Shown piece after piece: positions 24,576 to 37,400 of a stretch of DNA of 64,000 nt. Position numbers and translations under genes: made by a program. The notes beneath the pieces were generated by a model that saw only the letters and a program-made list of their open reading frames with translations, was not told the DNA's origin and did not search any database. The DNA comes from Glandiceps talaboti (lineage: Eukaryota; Hemichordata; Enteropneusta; Spengelidae): assembly GCF_964340395.1 (NCBI RefSeq), contig NC_135563.1, forward strand, positions 14,777,151-14,841,150, written 5' to 3'. Each line of letters opens with the position of its first letter. Within the stretch, counting starts at the first letter, position 1.

Positions 24576-24869
24576 GTGATTGTATGCGTAGACAAGAGAA
24601 TTCCACGTTATAGGATACATAACAGAGTAGCAACTTCAATTTACAATATTGGCGAAATTCGAGGCCAGAAAACGATTACCACTAAACGAATGCCCCCAAC
24701 CCACAACATCGATGTGATCAGGGACATCATAGAATTAAAAATCTCTCTCAATCCCGTTCCCAACCCAGACGAAAGAAAGCGCTTGATGGCTAGAAGTAGA
24801 ATATTCGTCGATAGGAATTCTCGTCTATACTATTACATAGTAAGGTCAGACATAACGATAAACCAGTGA
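24576..24869 (+). CDS. Unrecognised 97-codon frame
   Basis: A frame rich in Arg, Ile and Asn, with DERKRLMARSRIFVDRNSRLYY near its end. That end faintly resembles the segment before the zinc-binding part of Ty3/gypsy integrases, where a rinsed-down ...R.F....GRLYY pattern is common. It lies between two copies of repeat R. There are no splice sites or start context that I trust. It may be a degenerate retroelement piece or chance. Confidence 0.15.
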   Translation: MIVCVDKRIPRYRIHNRVATSIYNIGEIRGQKTITTKRMPPTHNIDVIRDIIELKISLNPVPNPDERKRLMARSRIFVDRNSRLYYYIVRSDITINQ

Positions 24870-25576
24870 AATCGGCTGTCTCTGTCGAACTGCAACAAAC
24901 CAAACTAATCCAACTAATTTAAGTGCCCACGAGACCTCCGCATAAAGTTGTCGAACATGAAAAGTTAACGTCAGATAGAAAACGTCTTGTCTAAACATTA
25001 TTCAAAAATATTTTTCGAAGAGTTAAAGTCATTAGATAGACAAAATAGCATAATACGACAAGTTAAATACTGTAAAGTTACATAGTTCAGGGTTCACGTA
25101 ATAGTTCAGTTTTCGTATAAAATAGTTCACGCTCTGTTGTTTGATTTCGTTGATACTTTCCTTAAGGTTTGTCATCTCTGCTCGTGGTTCTTGCTTGGAT
25201 AACAGCCGGGTTTCCAAATTGCAACTCCATCGTCAGTCGTCTATATACAGCTTGGCATGTTGTTTGTTTCTCACTGTTCCAAACTTGGTATTTTGAAGAC
25301 TTCCATGATTACAAATCCTCTATGGACGTGGCATCGTCTACTCGTTGGTCACATTTCTAGACTGGGGAAGTTCTTTTCCCTTGACATCTAGAGTAATTTC
25401 TCTGCAGGCTCTCGCTCGACTCCCACATCAGTAGAATCGCGAAGGAGTTCTCCTCTGGGGAAATTAGCCTTTTTTTTACGGGGAACTCGCTTTTCTTCGG
25501 GGAAACTCGCTTAGCAAGCAAGAGGTTGGCCGGTACCAATTGGCCACGTTGACAAACGGGTTCCGATTCTCCACCA

Positions 25577-25729
25577 TATCAAAACTTCCTGAGTCAGCTA
25601 ATATTGTAGTGCAAGGATGAACTGTATATAAGACAAATTTTGTGGTACTACAATTGTAAACTTTAACTTGAATGACATCTCCAGACATATGATATTAGTG
25701 TACCTATTGTCTTGACATCCATGTGAGCC
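25577..25729 (+). mobile_element. Dispersed repeat R, copy B (internally deleted)
   Basis: The head TATCAAAACTTCCTGAGTC and the tail CTTTAACTTGAATGACATCT through GTCTTGACATCCATGTGAGC are kept, but the central 200 bp seen in copies A and C is gone. It is followed directly by segment X (25731-25820). Confidence 0.75.
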
Positions 25730-25730
25730 A

Positions 25731-25820
25731 TATTCATTTCTCTAACTAGGTATTTGGCGACATGTATAAGCAGTGTCATGTCTGAATCCAAACACAGTAT
25801 ATTACGAATTCATGACAAAT
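25731..25820 (+). repeat. Segment X, next to repeat R copy B
   Basis: TATTCATTTCTCTAACTAG...CGACATGTATAA.CAGTGTCATGT...AATTCATGACAA recurs at 52511-52596 in the same orientation and also immediately right of a repeat R copy. In that case R itself is inverted. Confidence 0.75.
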
Positions 25821-27649
25821 GGATGGGTGAATGGACTGGTGCTATATATTATCAGTTGCCTTAAATAACTTTTTTTTCTACAGTTTTCATGCCAGAAAAC
25901 AGACCGAGTCTTGATTTGCTGTGTGAACGTACTCTCAAAAGAGAATGTACAAAGCAGGAAGGAAATTTGACCCCCCCCCCCCAAAAAAAAGCAAAAGACA
26001 TAACAAATATGAGAGAAGGAACATGGTCTTGTCATCGAATGTAATCAATGTCATCAGTACTTGTTACATTTGTTCTTTATGTATAATGAAATCGCTTCTG
26101 AATATGTTCATACTCTACGGTAGGGGATACCACTCAGACACATAATTCTGCAAACAAATTCATGAACAGGAAACAGGAAAATATTTACCTACCCCCACAC
26201 CATTATATATGTACAACTGTGTACCTTGAAGTACAACATACGGACTGGGGATTATGCAAATAAGGTGAAATAGTTCCTACTGTGAGAGACCTCTTGCGAA
26301 TCTAATCCATGACTGATAGTTCATTTATTGTATTTGTTTACTTTCTGATCATATTACTTCAGGTATGATACAGACAGAAATCTGTAGGTAGTGTTTTCCT
26401 GATCGAAGTTATTGTACTTTTTACGCAGTTGCTTCAATGTCACAATAGTTATAAGTTATTATGAGTTCATACCGAAAAAATCCCAATGGTGGAACATCAG
26501 AACGAAATATAACTCGCCCTTGATGCAACAACGGTTTAGTGACGTAAAACTGTGAAGTATGACGAATGAAGTGTCCTTTACGGCTTTCTAGAAAATAGCA
26601 AATTAAAAAATATTAACATAATTCTTTTCTACAACACCATCGTTAGACGTAGAGTCGCCAACCGTGTCTTTACAAGCAGTAATGCCACTAATTGTCACCA
26701 ACAGACCTACAATCGCGTTGTTTGTGGACTCAGCCTCGTATTTTACAAGAAAATATCACTCTGATCACTTGTACTATTTAGCAACTTTGGGCAAATTTGT
26801 CCATGATACAAACAGCTATAAAACCTTCGCCAAAACAGCCATCGATTGTACAGAAATAAGTTTTATTATATTGGCTATGTTGGGCATTTCAAAGGCAGCT
26901 GCTTACGTCGCCCTTTTTTGTGAACCCGGATGGAACTTATATCATTCTTGGTCACGTGGACAGATGCCTTGGTACAAGTATCTATATTACACTGTAACAT
27001 AAAAAGTCTAAAAAGCCCAAATGCAAAACTTGATATTGACAATGCACTGTGATGACTAGTACTATTCTCTTCTAAACGACAGTTTTACCAGATACATATG
27101 CATTACTTCGTCGGTAAAAAAAAACACACTTCGATTTAACATCGACTATTTCAAATTAAAGCTTCACTTTTTTTAGATGCCATTAAACTAAATTGTTACC
27201 ACACCCTCGTAGATAATTGACACTAATTTGCCTTCTCTTGAGAATCTCTGTCGTCAACAAGACATCCACAGAGCCTCGCTATTTTTCCGTACATATTAAA
27301 TCCTGCAAATTACTTTTATTTGAATCCCCCTCCTGGCGTTTTTACCAAAAACTCTCACGAGCACGTGTGAGCGCGCGTAAATATGTATTGTTTGTATGTA
27401 ACGTTTATGGGTTCGATGTACTGTTTCAATATTGATATAATAAGTATTTCATCCTAGTTATAATAGGTATAAAACACTTTGTTTAGCTAATTATGTTTTG
27501 TCATATGAAATTTTATACTAAAAGTGCGAATCCAGAAAGATACCTACAATGGTGACTCCTTTTGAATTAGTTTAACATAGACACATATAAACTGATCGTG
27601 GGACGTATGATCTACACTGTGAAATTGACACTGTGAAATTAGCAATGTG

Positions 27650-27650
<1 letters not shown>
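25821..27650. other. Intergenic, one orphan frame
   Basis: A C-run lies at 25972-25982. An open frame at 26622-27002 (methionine at 26682) gives about 107 residues with a hydrophobic middle (ISFIILAMLGIS). I recognise no family and see no convincing splice acceptor, so I do not list it as a gene. Confidence 0.35.

Positions 27651-27731
<81 letters not shown>
27651..27731. repeat. (ACA)n to (CGA)n trinucleotide array
   Basis: An (ACA)n block switches at about 27692 to (CGA)n. Just before it, the word CTGTGAAATT occurs twice and a variant once (27615-27651). Confidence 0.97.
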
Positions 27732-27732
<1 letters not shown>

Positions 27733-27884
27733 GGAGCAGTGATATTTGTTTTATTTGTTGGTTTATGATTGTTGGGTTTGGAGCGCACTTTTTGATGTTA
27801 CGAATATATGATGAAAAGAATGTTCTATATTAGTGATACATTGTTTAAACCTGGGTTTCTGTATAGTGTTTTCCCACATTGTAC

Positions 27885-28240
27885 TCAAAGCCCTTTAAAA
27901 TTATTACCCCTGGTACGGACCTAAAACGGCACATCGACCCTTTCTACTTCCTCAACTCCGTGGGGGGCACGCAATCCAATGCAGCCCCTGTGAGTGCTTA
28001 ATTTTATTAAAGCATCACAAGTACATAAGATGAAAGCATTCATACAACAATCTGTATCCTACCAGGTCCCTAATTATACAACTGGGCTGATTAGGACATA
28101 GTCATGGTTTAAAATCTTGTCAAATACTAAATGTATTCAGAAACGAAGGGGTAGCGGCAAGGCTAGGACCGGAAAGTTGTAGATTCCAAGCCGGCCACTC
28201 TAACCGTTCGACTATACCGTGGGTGATACTTAAGGTTTGC
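27885..28240 (-). mobile_element. SINE-like element with tRNA-like minus-strand segment
   Basis: On the minus strand, 28220 down to about 28150 reads GGTATAGTCGAACGGTTAGAG, then TGGCCGGCTTGGAATC and CCGGTCCTAGCCTTGCC. An A-box-like segment and a decayed B-box-like segment lie the right distance apart for a tRNA of about 71 nt. The acceptor arm does not pair, so it is not a working tRNA. The plus-strand flank (CCTGGTACGG..., GCACATCGACCC, CAATCCAATGCAGCCC, CTACCAGGTCCC) resembles an interspersed repeat I recall from several marine invertebrates. Boundaries are approximate. Confidence 0.45.
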
Positions 28241-29298
28241 CCATCATGTCTCCATATTTAAGCGCCAATGAGATACTTTTAACAATGGCACCACCACCAA
28301 ATGTTGAATGAGTCACTTTGTGGAAATGTCTATAGAGTTAAACCCTTTAAATGTCTAATTAAAGTAATCATTTTTTTTAGAAAAAAGGAGTTGCCGAAAT
28401 TAGCTGCATCTGTTTGTTTATCAAATTTTCACAAAGGGTGTTGCTAACTATGATACATGTAACTTGCTGCAAACAAATCTTGCTGCAGTTGACGGATGAG
28501 CGTCGTCTAATTAAGGTTATTATTTGCGTCATGTTCGTAATTCACGCTGTCAAGTCTCATCAAACACAGTGTTAACACCCTCTTTATTTCACGTTTCCGT
28601 GTTAAAGTTTAAGACGGAACATAATCATCACTGGTCAATGCTTAGGAACTGTTAAGTACTTATATGTCAACGATACAGCAATCCTTTTTATAGAGTCAGT
28701 ACTCGTTTTAATACATCTAATTGTAAGCCCTTAATGACGAAATTTTACTGGAATCATTACTCATTCGTTGCCTAAAACTAAATGTAATTTTATTTGGGGT
28801 AATTACAAGTAATGTCTGCAGGTAACATGTGATGGTAACATGTGATCTATACGTTCTGCTTTAAAGTTTTATACTTTTTTACAACATTCATTGCTTTTCT
28901 GTGAAAATTAAAAAATCTTTCTGACACAACGCGCCTTACCCTCTCTGAGGGTGAGATGAAGTCTTGGGTATGGAATACAATTTACAGGAAAATAAATACA
29001 AAACTACGGTTTTCATAATATACGATAACTATAATTTACTCACACAAACACACGCTAATTACGGGATTTAAATGCAGGGAGATACACTAGCACGTGCGTA
29101 ATCGGATGGGTTCGTGGCTATTTTTTGCACATTTAGAATAACTTATTTCATTCCACTTTATACTAAAGTATCTTGAAATTTTATTTTCATCTACGATTCA
29201 GCATTTAGATATAAAAGAAACTCTGCAGCATAGCTGTGTATCTCCAACATAGTCAACAGTGATCAACGTATGAAAAGCAGTGTTTGAGCAATGTGAAC
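28241..29298. other. Intergenic, no supported feature
   Basis: AT-rich, with no frame of note and no repeat that I could pair with another part of the window. Confidence 0.45.
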
Positions 29299-30060
29299 TT
29301 AAAAGGGAACACCATTCCAGGAAATAAAGGCTTTTCATAAACTTTTGGATTTTGAGAGTCATTTCATGATTGCACACATCCCATAAATTTAACAAGAAAC
29401 ACAAACACTCTATTTCACTTTATATTTTATCTCGTTTGAGAATGTCAACGCATGACCTAGCTATTGAAAGGGGAAGAGAACTCGGTCTACCACCTGAGCA
29501 AAGAATGTGTCCTTTATAGAGGATGAGTGCCATTTTGCACCAGTGTGCCCTAAATATCAACAGGTCAGAACTAAGTTTATTCCTGAATTTTATTTCTCAC
29601 CTGTATGTGATTGGAAATGTATTTTGTTAATGCAGTCAACAAGCACCTCCACTCTTCAAAACCTCGGAAAAGTTACATTGTTTGCCATGAAAATACATAA
29701 ACAGCTTTTGGAAGAACATAAGATGATTTCTTTATTTATTCTATGTTGAACATACTTTTGTGATCATGAACCATTATTCCTCATTCACATATGTACATGT
29801 AAGGCCCATGGCATACAGTACCGAATAAGCAATATTTAAAAAAATCTATTTCACCTTCAAAATGGGCCACTGCACTCAGTCTGTTGCCGCACAGAACTTA
29901 CCAGAAATGTTTTAGTTGAAAAAATGAATATTCATGACTTCAAAGTTGCCGTGTCTTGGTAATCGCTCGGACTTTCTGTGATGTGAAATCGTGAAATAAC
30001 TATCAAAAACTAAACAATATGAAAATACCTACATTTTACGGAATCGTGTTCCCCTTTCAA
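29299..30060. mobile_element. TIR element of about 760 bp enclosing a LINE fragment
   Basis: The left terminus (29299 to about 29375: TAAAAGGGAACACCATTCC...GAGAGTCATTTCATGATTGC) is the imperfect reverse complement of the right terminus (about 29975-30060: ...CACGAT-type block...GGAATCGTGTTCCCCTTTCA). The matched ends are about 80 bp long. Between them lies a LINE 3' end (29420-29749) and no transposase. It could be a MITE that received or captured a LINE fragment. Confidence 0.6.
29420..29749 (+). pseudogene. LINE reverse-transcriptase C-terminal remnant, frameshifted
   Basis: Frame 1 reads LRMSTHDLAIERGRELGLP then PEQRMCPL and hits a stop. A shifted frame continues IEDECHFAPVCPKYQQVRTK with FIPEFYF and runs to the stop at 29747-29749. 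This matches the zinc-finger-like C-terminal end of many non-LTR retrotransposon polyproteins: (I)E.GR....(R)(I)CPLC...(V)EDEYHF...CP.Y...R. A one- or two-base loss just after CPL explains the break and removes the second Cys of the first pair. The reverse-transcriptase core is absent. This is a dead 5'-truncated copy, and the exact clade cannot be named. Confidence 0.7.
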
Positions 30061-32369
30061 CAACAGCACACAAGTATGTAACAAGGATATTGTCCACAAA
30101 AGAGTAATTCACCTATGAATTGTACCAAGGCCAATATTGACATATGCAAAGCATATCAATCTGCCCAAATCGACCATCGAAAAGATGAAATATATCATGA
30201 AACAATTCTATTTGACTCGGATGTATAGAATAAATATTCATCTTGAGAAGGAGGATTTCATTAAGATGATATCGCATCATGAACAGAATCTACTGTGTTG
30301 TTTTCACTGGACACAATTGTATTGTGTGATTTCACTCCCCCGCCTCACTTGTTCACAGTACAACTGATTACTCAAGTACTTATAAAAGCCATATTCATTG
30401 TCACATGTCCACTACTAAACAATCTGATGAATCAAGGATATTGCCTTTAGAGATAGGACTCAGAAGGAAGTACATGTTTCCGTTCTGTATATACTTCATC
30501 GCACTTGTATCAATCAATCATCGCACTTGTATATGTTGGCCGTGGGACGCTATTTTTACTAAAGGTGTTGGAAAGATGAAGCTCGATAATAGAAATGCCT
30601 CGTGGCTCTCAAGAATGAAATGTGAATCTTCCCTACATCAGCGAATTTTATCATATCGAATGTCAATCGTACAATATAGTGATACGAATATGAATCTGCC
30701 ACATCAAGTAGTCTTTCGACAAAAAATATTAGAAGATACACTCATGAAGACAAATATTGATATAGATATTATTAATACCATGTGGAGTTTACACAACACT
30801 CATAATGTACAAATACAAACTACTTCAAGTCTTAAAAAATTGGTTGACATCGTGTTCTTTGAATACACAATCCACGTAACTTTCTGTATTCTAATGTAAC
30901 CAATGAATCCTAATATAATGTTTCATGAATTTCGTACATCAAAGTGTTAGGCTGATATTACACCGTCAGGGTCTAAACACTTCCAATAGTTCGTAAAGCT
31001 GTTGTAATCAGTCAGTTTTCATGGAGCTATTTGCAAAACAGTGAACAACATTATACAAATCTAACGAAGTTACAATTTCAAAGTGGACAGACCGACGTCA
31101 TTTTCCGTGCCTTTATTTCCATTTCTCGAATTCCAAGTGTATGTGCAAAGACCTATGGTGAGAGATTCTTCTCTTACATCGGCCATTCATAAACCTTTTT
31201 AAGGAACAATCTTCCTTTCAATCTCTCCACTTAAAGTCTCTAACACCCTCCAAAACACCTCTCAAGACACACCTCTATACACAATAGTCTCAACCTTCTC
31301 TGTTTCCTCTGTATCCAGTGCCTGTATATTCACTTTTCACTTTTTCCCTTTTCCCTTCACTTCTGAGTATACAGCTTTGCAGAAAAATATGCTAATTATA
31401 ACTCTTCATCATTAGTACTGTTTCAGTCAATATTACATGTACATCTCTAGGGACGTGTTTCTACTATATCGGGTGCATGATGTTGACCCCGTAAACTCCC
31501 AATAGCCCGCGACGTACATACATAATATGTTTGTTCGAATTTCTCTTTTACAATGTAAATGGTACACGCTTATTACAACTTCATTTCAATGTTCGTTTCA
31601 GTAATGATGTCGTACATGACAGTTAATGATCAATGTAACATAGACTAAACATAAAAAAATATTATATCCTCGTTAAAAAATGAACTTCAAATGTCACATC
31701 GTGAAGTTCAACACAAGAACAACGCAACTGTTTTTGGATCTGCTGGCGTATTACCGCTTCGTAGCTTTCCGTAGGTGTTCGTGAATATTGTTCCAGTACA
31801 TAATGTCTGTGAAATATGCTGAAAATGCAAATTTTACAGCACCTTAATGCAGTCATGCTTAAAAGCTATACATGATCATTCAGTGATGATTGCATGAAAG
31901 TTGTATTGAAAAAAAATTATATGAGCTACATCTTAAAAAATATGTTTACAAAAGTGATCAGTTTTTTATGATCTTTAATGTGTAAGATGTGGACCTCTTT
32001 AAAACGACTTGGGCTACTAGATCAGTAGACATAAATCAATGTCTGAAGCAGTTTACAAGTTATGCGTGAAGTTCAATAGAAGACATGGTGAAGTGAGCGA
32101 TGTCTTCTTTTACCATTCACTCTGCTGCAAGTAACCTAATGTCTTAGTAACATCATGGTTCAATTTGCATTGATTACATCGCTGCCATTACGCTTCAGTC
32201 ACGCTCTTTGATGTCAAGCCCCAAGACGTCATTTCGACAAATTGTACATTACACAATGAAAAGCAGGGGTTGAAAAGTCCCTCATGTACAGCAAAAAAAA
32301 AAAGAAACTAATCATGATTCGTGTGTGACATTCTAGTGTAACTGAAGGGTATTTTGTTTCTTTATCAAG
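30061..32369. other. Intergenic, one long orphan frame
   Basis: The frame at 30405-30899 (164 codons, plus) is the longest outside repeats and known genes. It has no domain I recognise and includes a 22-bp direct duplication (ATCGCACTTGTAT words near 30498 and 30520). No splice or promoter context is evident, so I leave it uncalled. The rest shows nothing clear. Confidence 0.4.
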
Positions 32370-32496
32370 ACATACATACATACATACATACATACATACA
32401 TACATACATACATACATACATACATACACACACACACATACATACATACATACATACATACATACATACATACATACATACACACACATACATACA

Positions 32497-32528
<32 letters not shown>

Positions 32529-32654
32529 CACACATACATACATACATACATACATACATACATACATACATACATACATACAACACACATACATACATAC
32601 ATACATACATACATACATACATACATACATACACACACACATACATACATACAC

Positions 32655-32747
<93 letters not shown>

Positions 32748-32837
32748 CATACATACATACATACATACATACATACATACATACATACATACATACATAC
32801 ATACATACATACATACATACATACATACATACATACA
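32370..32837. repeat. Compound (TACA)n, (GACA)n, (GGCA)n array
   Basis: Long (TACA)n blocks with short (CA)n interruptions lead into (GACA)n at about 32654-32713, (GGCA)n at about 32713-32748, then (TACA)n again. Frames across it in every register are artefacts. Confidence 0.98.
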
Positions 32838-33318
32838 TGAGTAGATATCTCAAAAAACATTCCTCCGGAGTTTATGAAGAAATGAGAATTAATCCTATTA
32901 GTTTGTGTGAAAATCTTACTTTTGAGTCTTACAATACCATTTTCTCTGCTCTGATACACGTTCTAGTTTGCATTTACAATTAACCTTAAATGTCAATCTC
33001 AAACACTTTCTGGTTCGAAAGCTTAGAAGTATATTGACTAGACCCAAGGTAACAAAGAATAGCTGACAATTCACATGTGTTGATTTCTTCAAGTGTTGTT
33101 AGAGACTGTAATGCTTCAATCACATTGTCTAACTATTTACTTCGCGGATGATAACCCATATGCGTGGGTAGCAATATATCTATATTTTACATACATATTC
33201 AACACATCAACATACAAAATTAGTTTTTAATAGAACTGATATTTTTCGCTACTTCGGAAAAGTAAAATTCGATGATTATTTATTTTAATATACAAGTTTT
33301 CCTTTTCCACTTTTTCAA

Positions 33319-33690
33319 TATGTATGTATGTATGTATGTATGTATGTGTGTATGTATGTATGTATGTATGTATGTATGTATGTGTGTATGTATGTATGTA
33401 TGTATGTATGTATGTATGTATGTATGTATGTATGTATTTCTGTATGTATGTATGTATGTATGTATGTATGTATGTATGTATGTGTGTGTATGTATGTATG
33501 TATGTATGTATGTATGTATGTATGTATGTATGTGTGTGTGTATGTATGTATGTATGTATGTATGTATGTATGTATGTATGTATGTGTGTGTGTTTGTGTG
33601 TGTGCGTGCGTGCGTGTGCGTGCGTGTGTGTGTGTATGTGTGTGTATGTATGTATGTATGTATGTATGTATGTATGTATGTATGTATGTA
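33319..33690. repeat. (TATG)n array with (TG)n interruptions
   Basis: A (TATG)n tract with a (TG)n/(TGCG)n section at about 33583-33646. Frames across it are artefacts. Confidence 0.98.
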
Positions 33691-33705
33691 CAGATATACA
33701 TGCCA

Positions 33706-33750
33706 TTCTTCAGTAGACACACTAGATCTGCCAGAATGATCCAACATCCA
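33706..33750. repeat. Short repeat shared with 4199-4238
   Basis: TTCTTCAGTAGACACACTAG followed by ATCTGCCAGAATGATCCAAC closely resembles TTCTTCAGTGGCTAACTAG with ATTTGTCAGAATGATCCAAA at 4199-4238. Both are in the same orientation. They are probably two remnants of one interspersed element. Confidence 0.45.
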
Positions 33751-34074
33751 ACTGTGGTCATAAGATAGCTAGAAATTTTAACAAACTAAAGGTGTGGAAA
33801 TGTTATCTTCAATGTGTAAATTCAGTTGTGAAAGTACTAGAACTAGTCAGTTACAAGTATGTACATCTAATTGTTCGTCCTCTGTGATTATAATTAATGT
33901 AAATATGATAAAGGTCATACTAGTATTTTGATGTAAAAGGTCTTGTGTTTATCATTAATCTCTCCCGTATTGATTTTACGTGATGAACATATGTAGATAA
34001 AAGGAAGGTAAAGATTCGAGTTTGTATTTGTGTAAGTAATCATTTGAGCATGGGTGTCCAATTTCGTCACCATC

Positions 34075-34509
34075 TGTGGCTTCTTTTCTAATGCAAGTTA
34101 ATATAATGACTTGTTTGCTCCCTTTCTTGTTAAATGGTATAACAAAGTTGAATGGCATTGTGCTGTTGCGTTTTTATTCAAACTTTTGGAAAACATAAAA
34201 CTTCTCATAGTCCTTTAAATGTCAACTATCAACTATTTATATGATTGTACCTTTGGCGATATCCATAAATTGGTGAGATTGCTTCGCAGTACTGTGGCTT
34301 CAAACTAATGCAAGTTAATATAATGACTTGTTTGCTTCCTTTCTTGTTAAATGGTATAACACAGTTGAATGGCATCGTGCAGTCGCGTTTTTATTCAAAA
34401 TTTTGGAAAACATAAAACTTCTCATAGTCCTTCAAATGTCAACTATCAACTATTTATATGGTCGTACCTTTGGCGATAGCCATAAATTGGTGAGATTGCT
34501 TCGCAGTAC
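34075..34509. repeat. Tandem duplication, unit about 217 bp
   Basis: The first copy (34075-34292) and second copy (34293-34509) are nearly identical, differing by scattered substitutions. CTAATGCAAGTTAATATAAT marks the start at 34089 and 34305. There is no shared long frame. Confidence 0.93.
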
Positions 34510-37400
34510 GATGTTCAAATATCCATCCTTACTAGTATATGAGATTAAGATTGTTCAATATGACTGACAATCAGAAACGACGAATGTTCACACACTGAAC
34601 TACAGACAATTACAATGAGCCAAAGGATATGATATTGGCGTGACTTTACGTTCCATTTGATATTAAAAATCTAATATCGTTCTAAGACTTGCTGTCAGAG
34701 GAATTGATGTACATTCTAGACGTATAACATATGGATAAGGTGACAACAATTGAGAAGATACTATCTCTCCTATAAACTATTTTGTAATTGAGCTTTCCTT
34801 CAAATGCGAATATTGATTTCCGAAGGTATTTTAAAACTACCACAGTTTTAGACAACCAATATAATCGATGACTTCTTTCCTGACCTACAGCCTGTTTGAA
34901 GATGAGGCATTTAGACAGCAAGAAAAATGCAATCTTGTATGAGCGCAAAACGATCATTTTGAGGCAATACATACAATCGTACTCTGTTGTATCATTTAAT
35001 GGGATATATCGTAAGCAGCACAAGCCACAACAGTCTCAGTGATGTGCTATAAGAAGCTATCTCCATAAAAATATAAATGTTGACATGACGATGTGGTGTA
35101 TATTCATTCTTGTAAAAGACTTTCCCCATTGACTCTACATGTCATAGTTTCTGCATGGTGTATACGGTTTAATTAGACTGCTTCATATCAGGCATATCCT
35201 TAAAAGATGTTACTTAACGTGTAGTGACGATACAAACCGAATATCTCGGTCCATATCTACTGGGCAGGATGAAACTTCTGGGTTTTTTTCAAATAAATAT
35301 GTCGATTTTACCCCTTTAAAATCCTGTCCTATTCATTTGTGTTATAGTCACAATTTCAACTTACTTTGTTTAGCAAAAGAATAGACGTGTTATGGTGTCC
35401 GATTGCCAGCCTTGAATATACCACACGCACACCAATCTCCTCCTTTGCCTTTAGGTTTCATCTTTTCCGCTCAAAAACATGAGACCTCGCACGCAAGGAT
35501 GTGTGCTTTTGATAAAAGGAGTAATCTTTCTTTCCTAGAATTTGGGGCACTATTGATTTAACATCACCTTGGATTTTTCATTTACACAGTGACATCTGTA
35601 GTACATGTAAACATTGAGAGCAAAGTATATTCTTCAGAATCTTTAATAATTATTACATATCTATATGCTATAATTCTCAGTATTTTTTATGATCTATCTA
35701 GGGACAGTAACATGCAAAATGAAGCATATTGATTGCAAAGTCGCTTGTCATTACCATAGATTGTAAAATATGCTTATAATCTAGAGTCTAGTCGTTCAGA
35801 GTATCAAGGTATATGTGTTACCATAACAACATTGAAGACTATAAATACTCCGTTTCAAGTAAATATAAGTGAAGTCGAAATGTACACATCTTGCCTTTCT
35901 TGTTTGATTTTGTTAGATTTACATTCCATTCACATTCGATGTCTTAGAAGCAAACTACTTGTAGTAATTATATATTAACAGGCAAACAACAATTTGTAAT
36001 GAATCTTCCGTTTAATTTCACAACAGTTACTTTGACATTAAAGGAGAGTGACACTGCATTCAATGGATTATGCACATTTGAAATATTAATCGTGGTTTAC
36101 TTCTGGTCATTTTAAATATTACATATGCGCCATCTACGACCATTAAACTGAGTTCAGTAAGTAAATGGGGTTTCACTCACTTTGGCGTTAAAATTAGCGT
36201 TTTAAAATAAAACGTCAGAAAACGAAGTCTATCCGTAAATACATAGTATACGAATGATATCTTAGTCGCATTCATATAAGACTAACTGCCTACTCATAAT
36301 CTGAAGGCCCAAACAAGATACGGATACATCACTGATGGATATACCACTGTTAACATATTCGCTACATACTGCTTGTTTTGTTTACTCGCAGTTTGAGATT
36401 TATGAGGGCAGTGTGAACCCTGGCTTTATAATATAGTACCTCCATGATTAGTTTAACGTTTACACTATTGAAATCGTGTCGTGGGATTGTCAATACTCCT
36501 GTTTAACAAAACATAATTATTTAACTTTATGTTACACACATTGTTAGGGCTTTCATCACATCTCATACATATTAGTTCTGTGTCGACCACAGTCATAAAA
36601 TCAATGAAACAAACATTAAACATTGTTCATTGTCACGATTTGTAGTTTAACAATTTACCAAAGCATTAACTTGTAGATATTATATGAACGTAAGTGCCAT
36701 GGAATAGTTGGCAGCTAACACAAAAGACGTGTTCAAAATGTTTCCGCCTTCCAATGATTTGACTGTCACGTTTGGAAAGAAAAGCTCATTTGTCAGAAAG
36801 AACCGAAGATTAATTACATTCATACAGGAACATTTCAGAGTGGGTTTAGTTTAACTAAATACGACATTAAATAAATCATATATTTCCACTAAAACAGAAC
36901 GATTTATAATAACTACCATAACCATAAGACAACATTGCTTTGTGTGAATTTTATGAATGGTGTATTCTTTCCTCTGCAAAACTAAATATCGCAGTTTACA
37001 GATTCGAAACTATTTATTTTACTGCCCTCTGTCTGTCGTTAACGAGCCAGTCACTGTATCAAGCGAGTAACCTGTTTATCGTCTAGGAAAATACTAGTAC
37101 AACCCCCTAACGATAATATGGACTAGTCCATTTTCATTAAATGGGAATTGGTAAAGGATATCTACACACACTGGGTATAAATATACTTATTCAACCTGAG
37201 AAAGGTTCTTTTGGTCATAAACGTGCAACAATTGTGTATTGCACTGTATAGCCGGCCCAGGTGTGTCTGGAAAACACACCTTCATCTGGCATGATCGACA
37301 GGAAATTATGAAAAACCTCGAGTGATAATTTGGTAATTCCCTAATGACTTGTATGCGATTATCCAAAGCAGTCAATGCGTAAGCCTTTTTATTATTAACG
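34510..37400. other. Intergenic, upstream of the FN3 gene
   Basis: No supported coding exon, RNA gene or paired repeat. The frame at 34682-35023 (minus, 113 codons) matches no family I know. Confidence 0.4.

Noticed and set aside
28150-28225. True tRNA gene on the minus strand
   Set aside because: The acceptor arm does not pair and the B box is decayed, so I call it a SINE remnant instead.
32229-33768. Frames of 130-209 codons in Met-Tyr-Val-Cys or Ile-His-Thr-Tyr repeats
   Set aside because: These are artefacts of 4-bp repeats, open in all frames at once.
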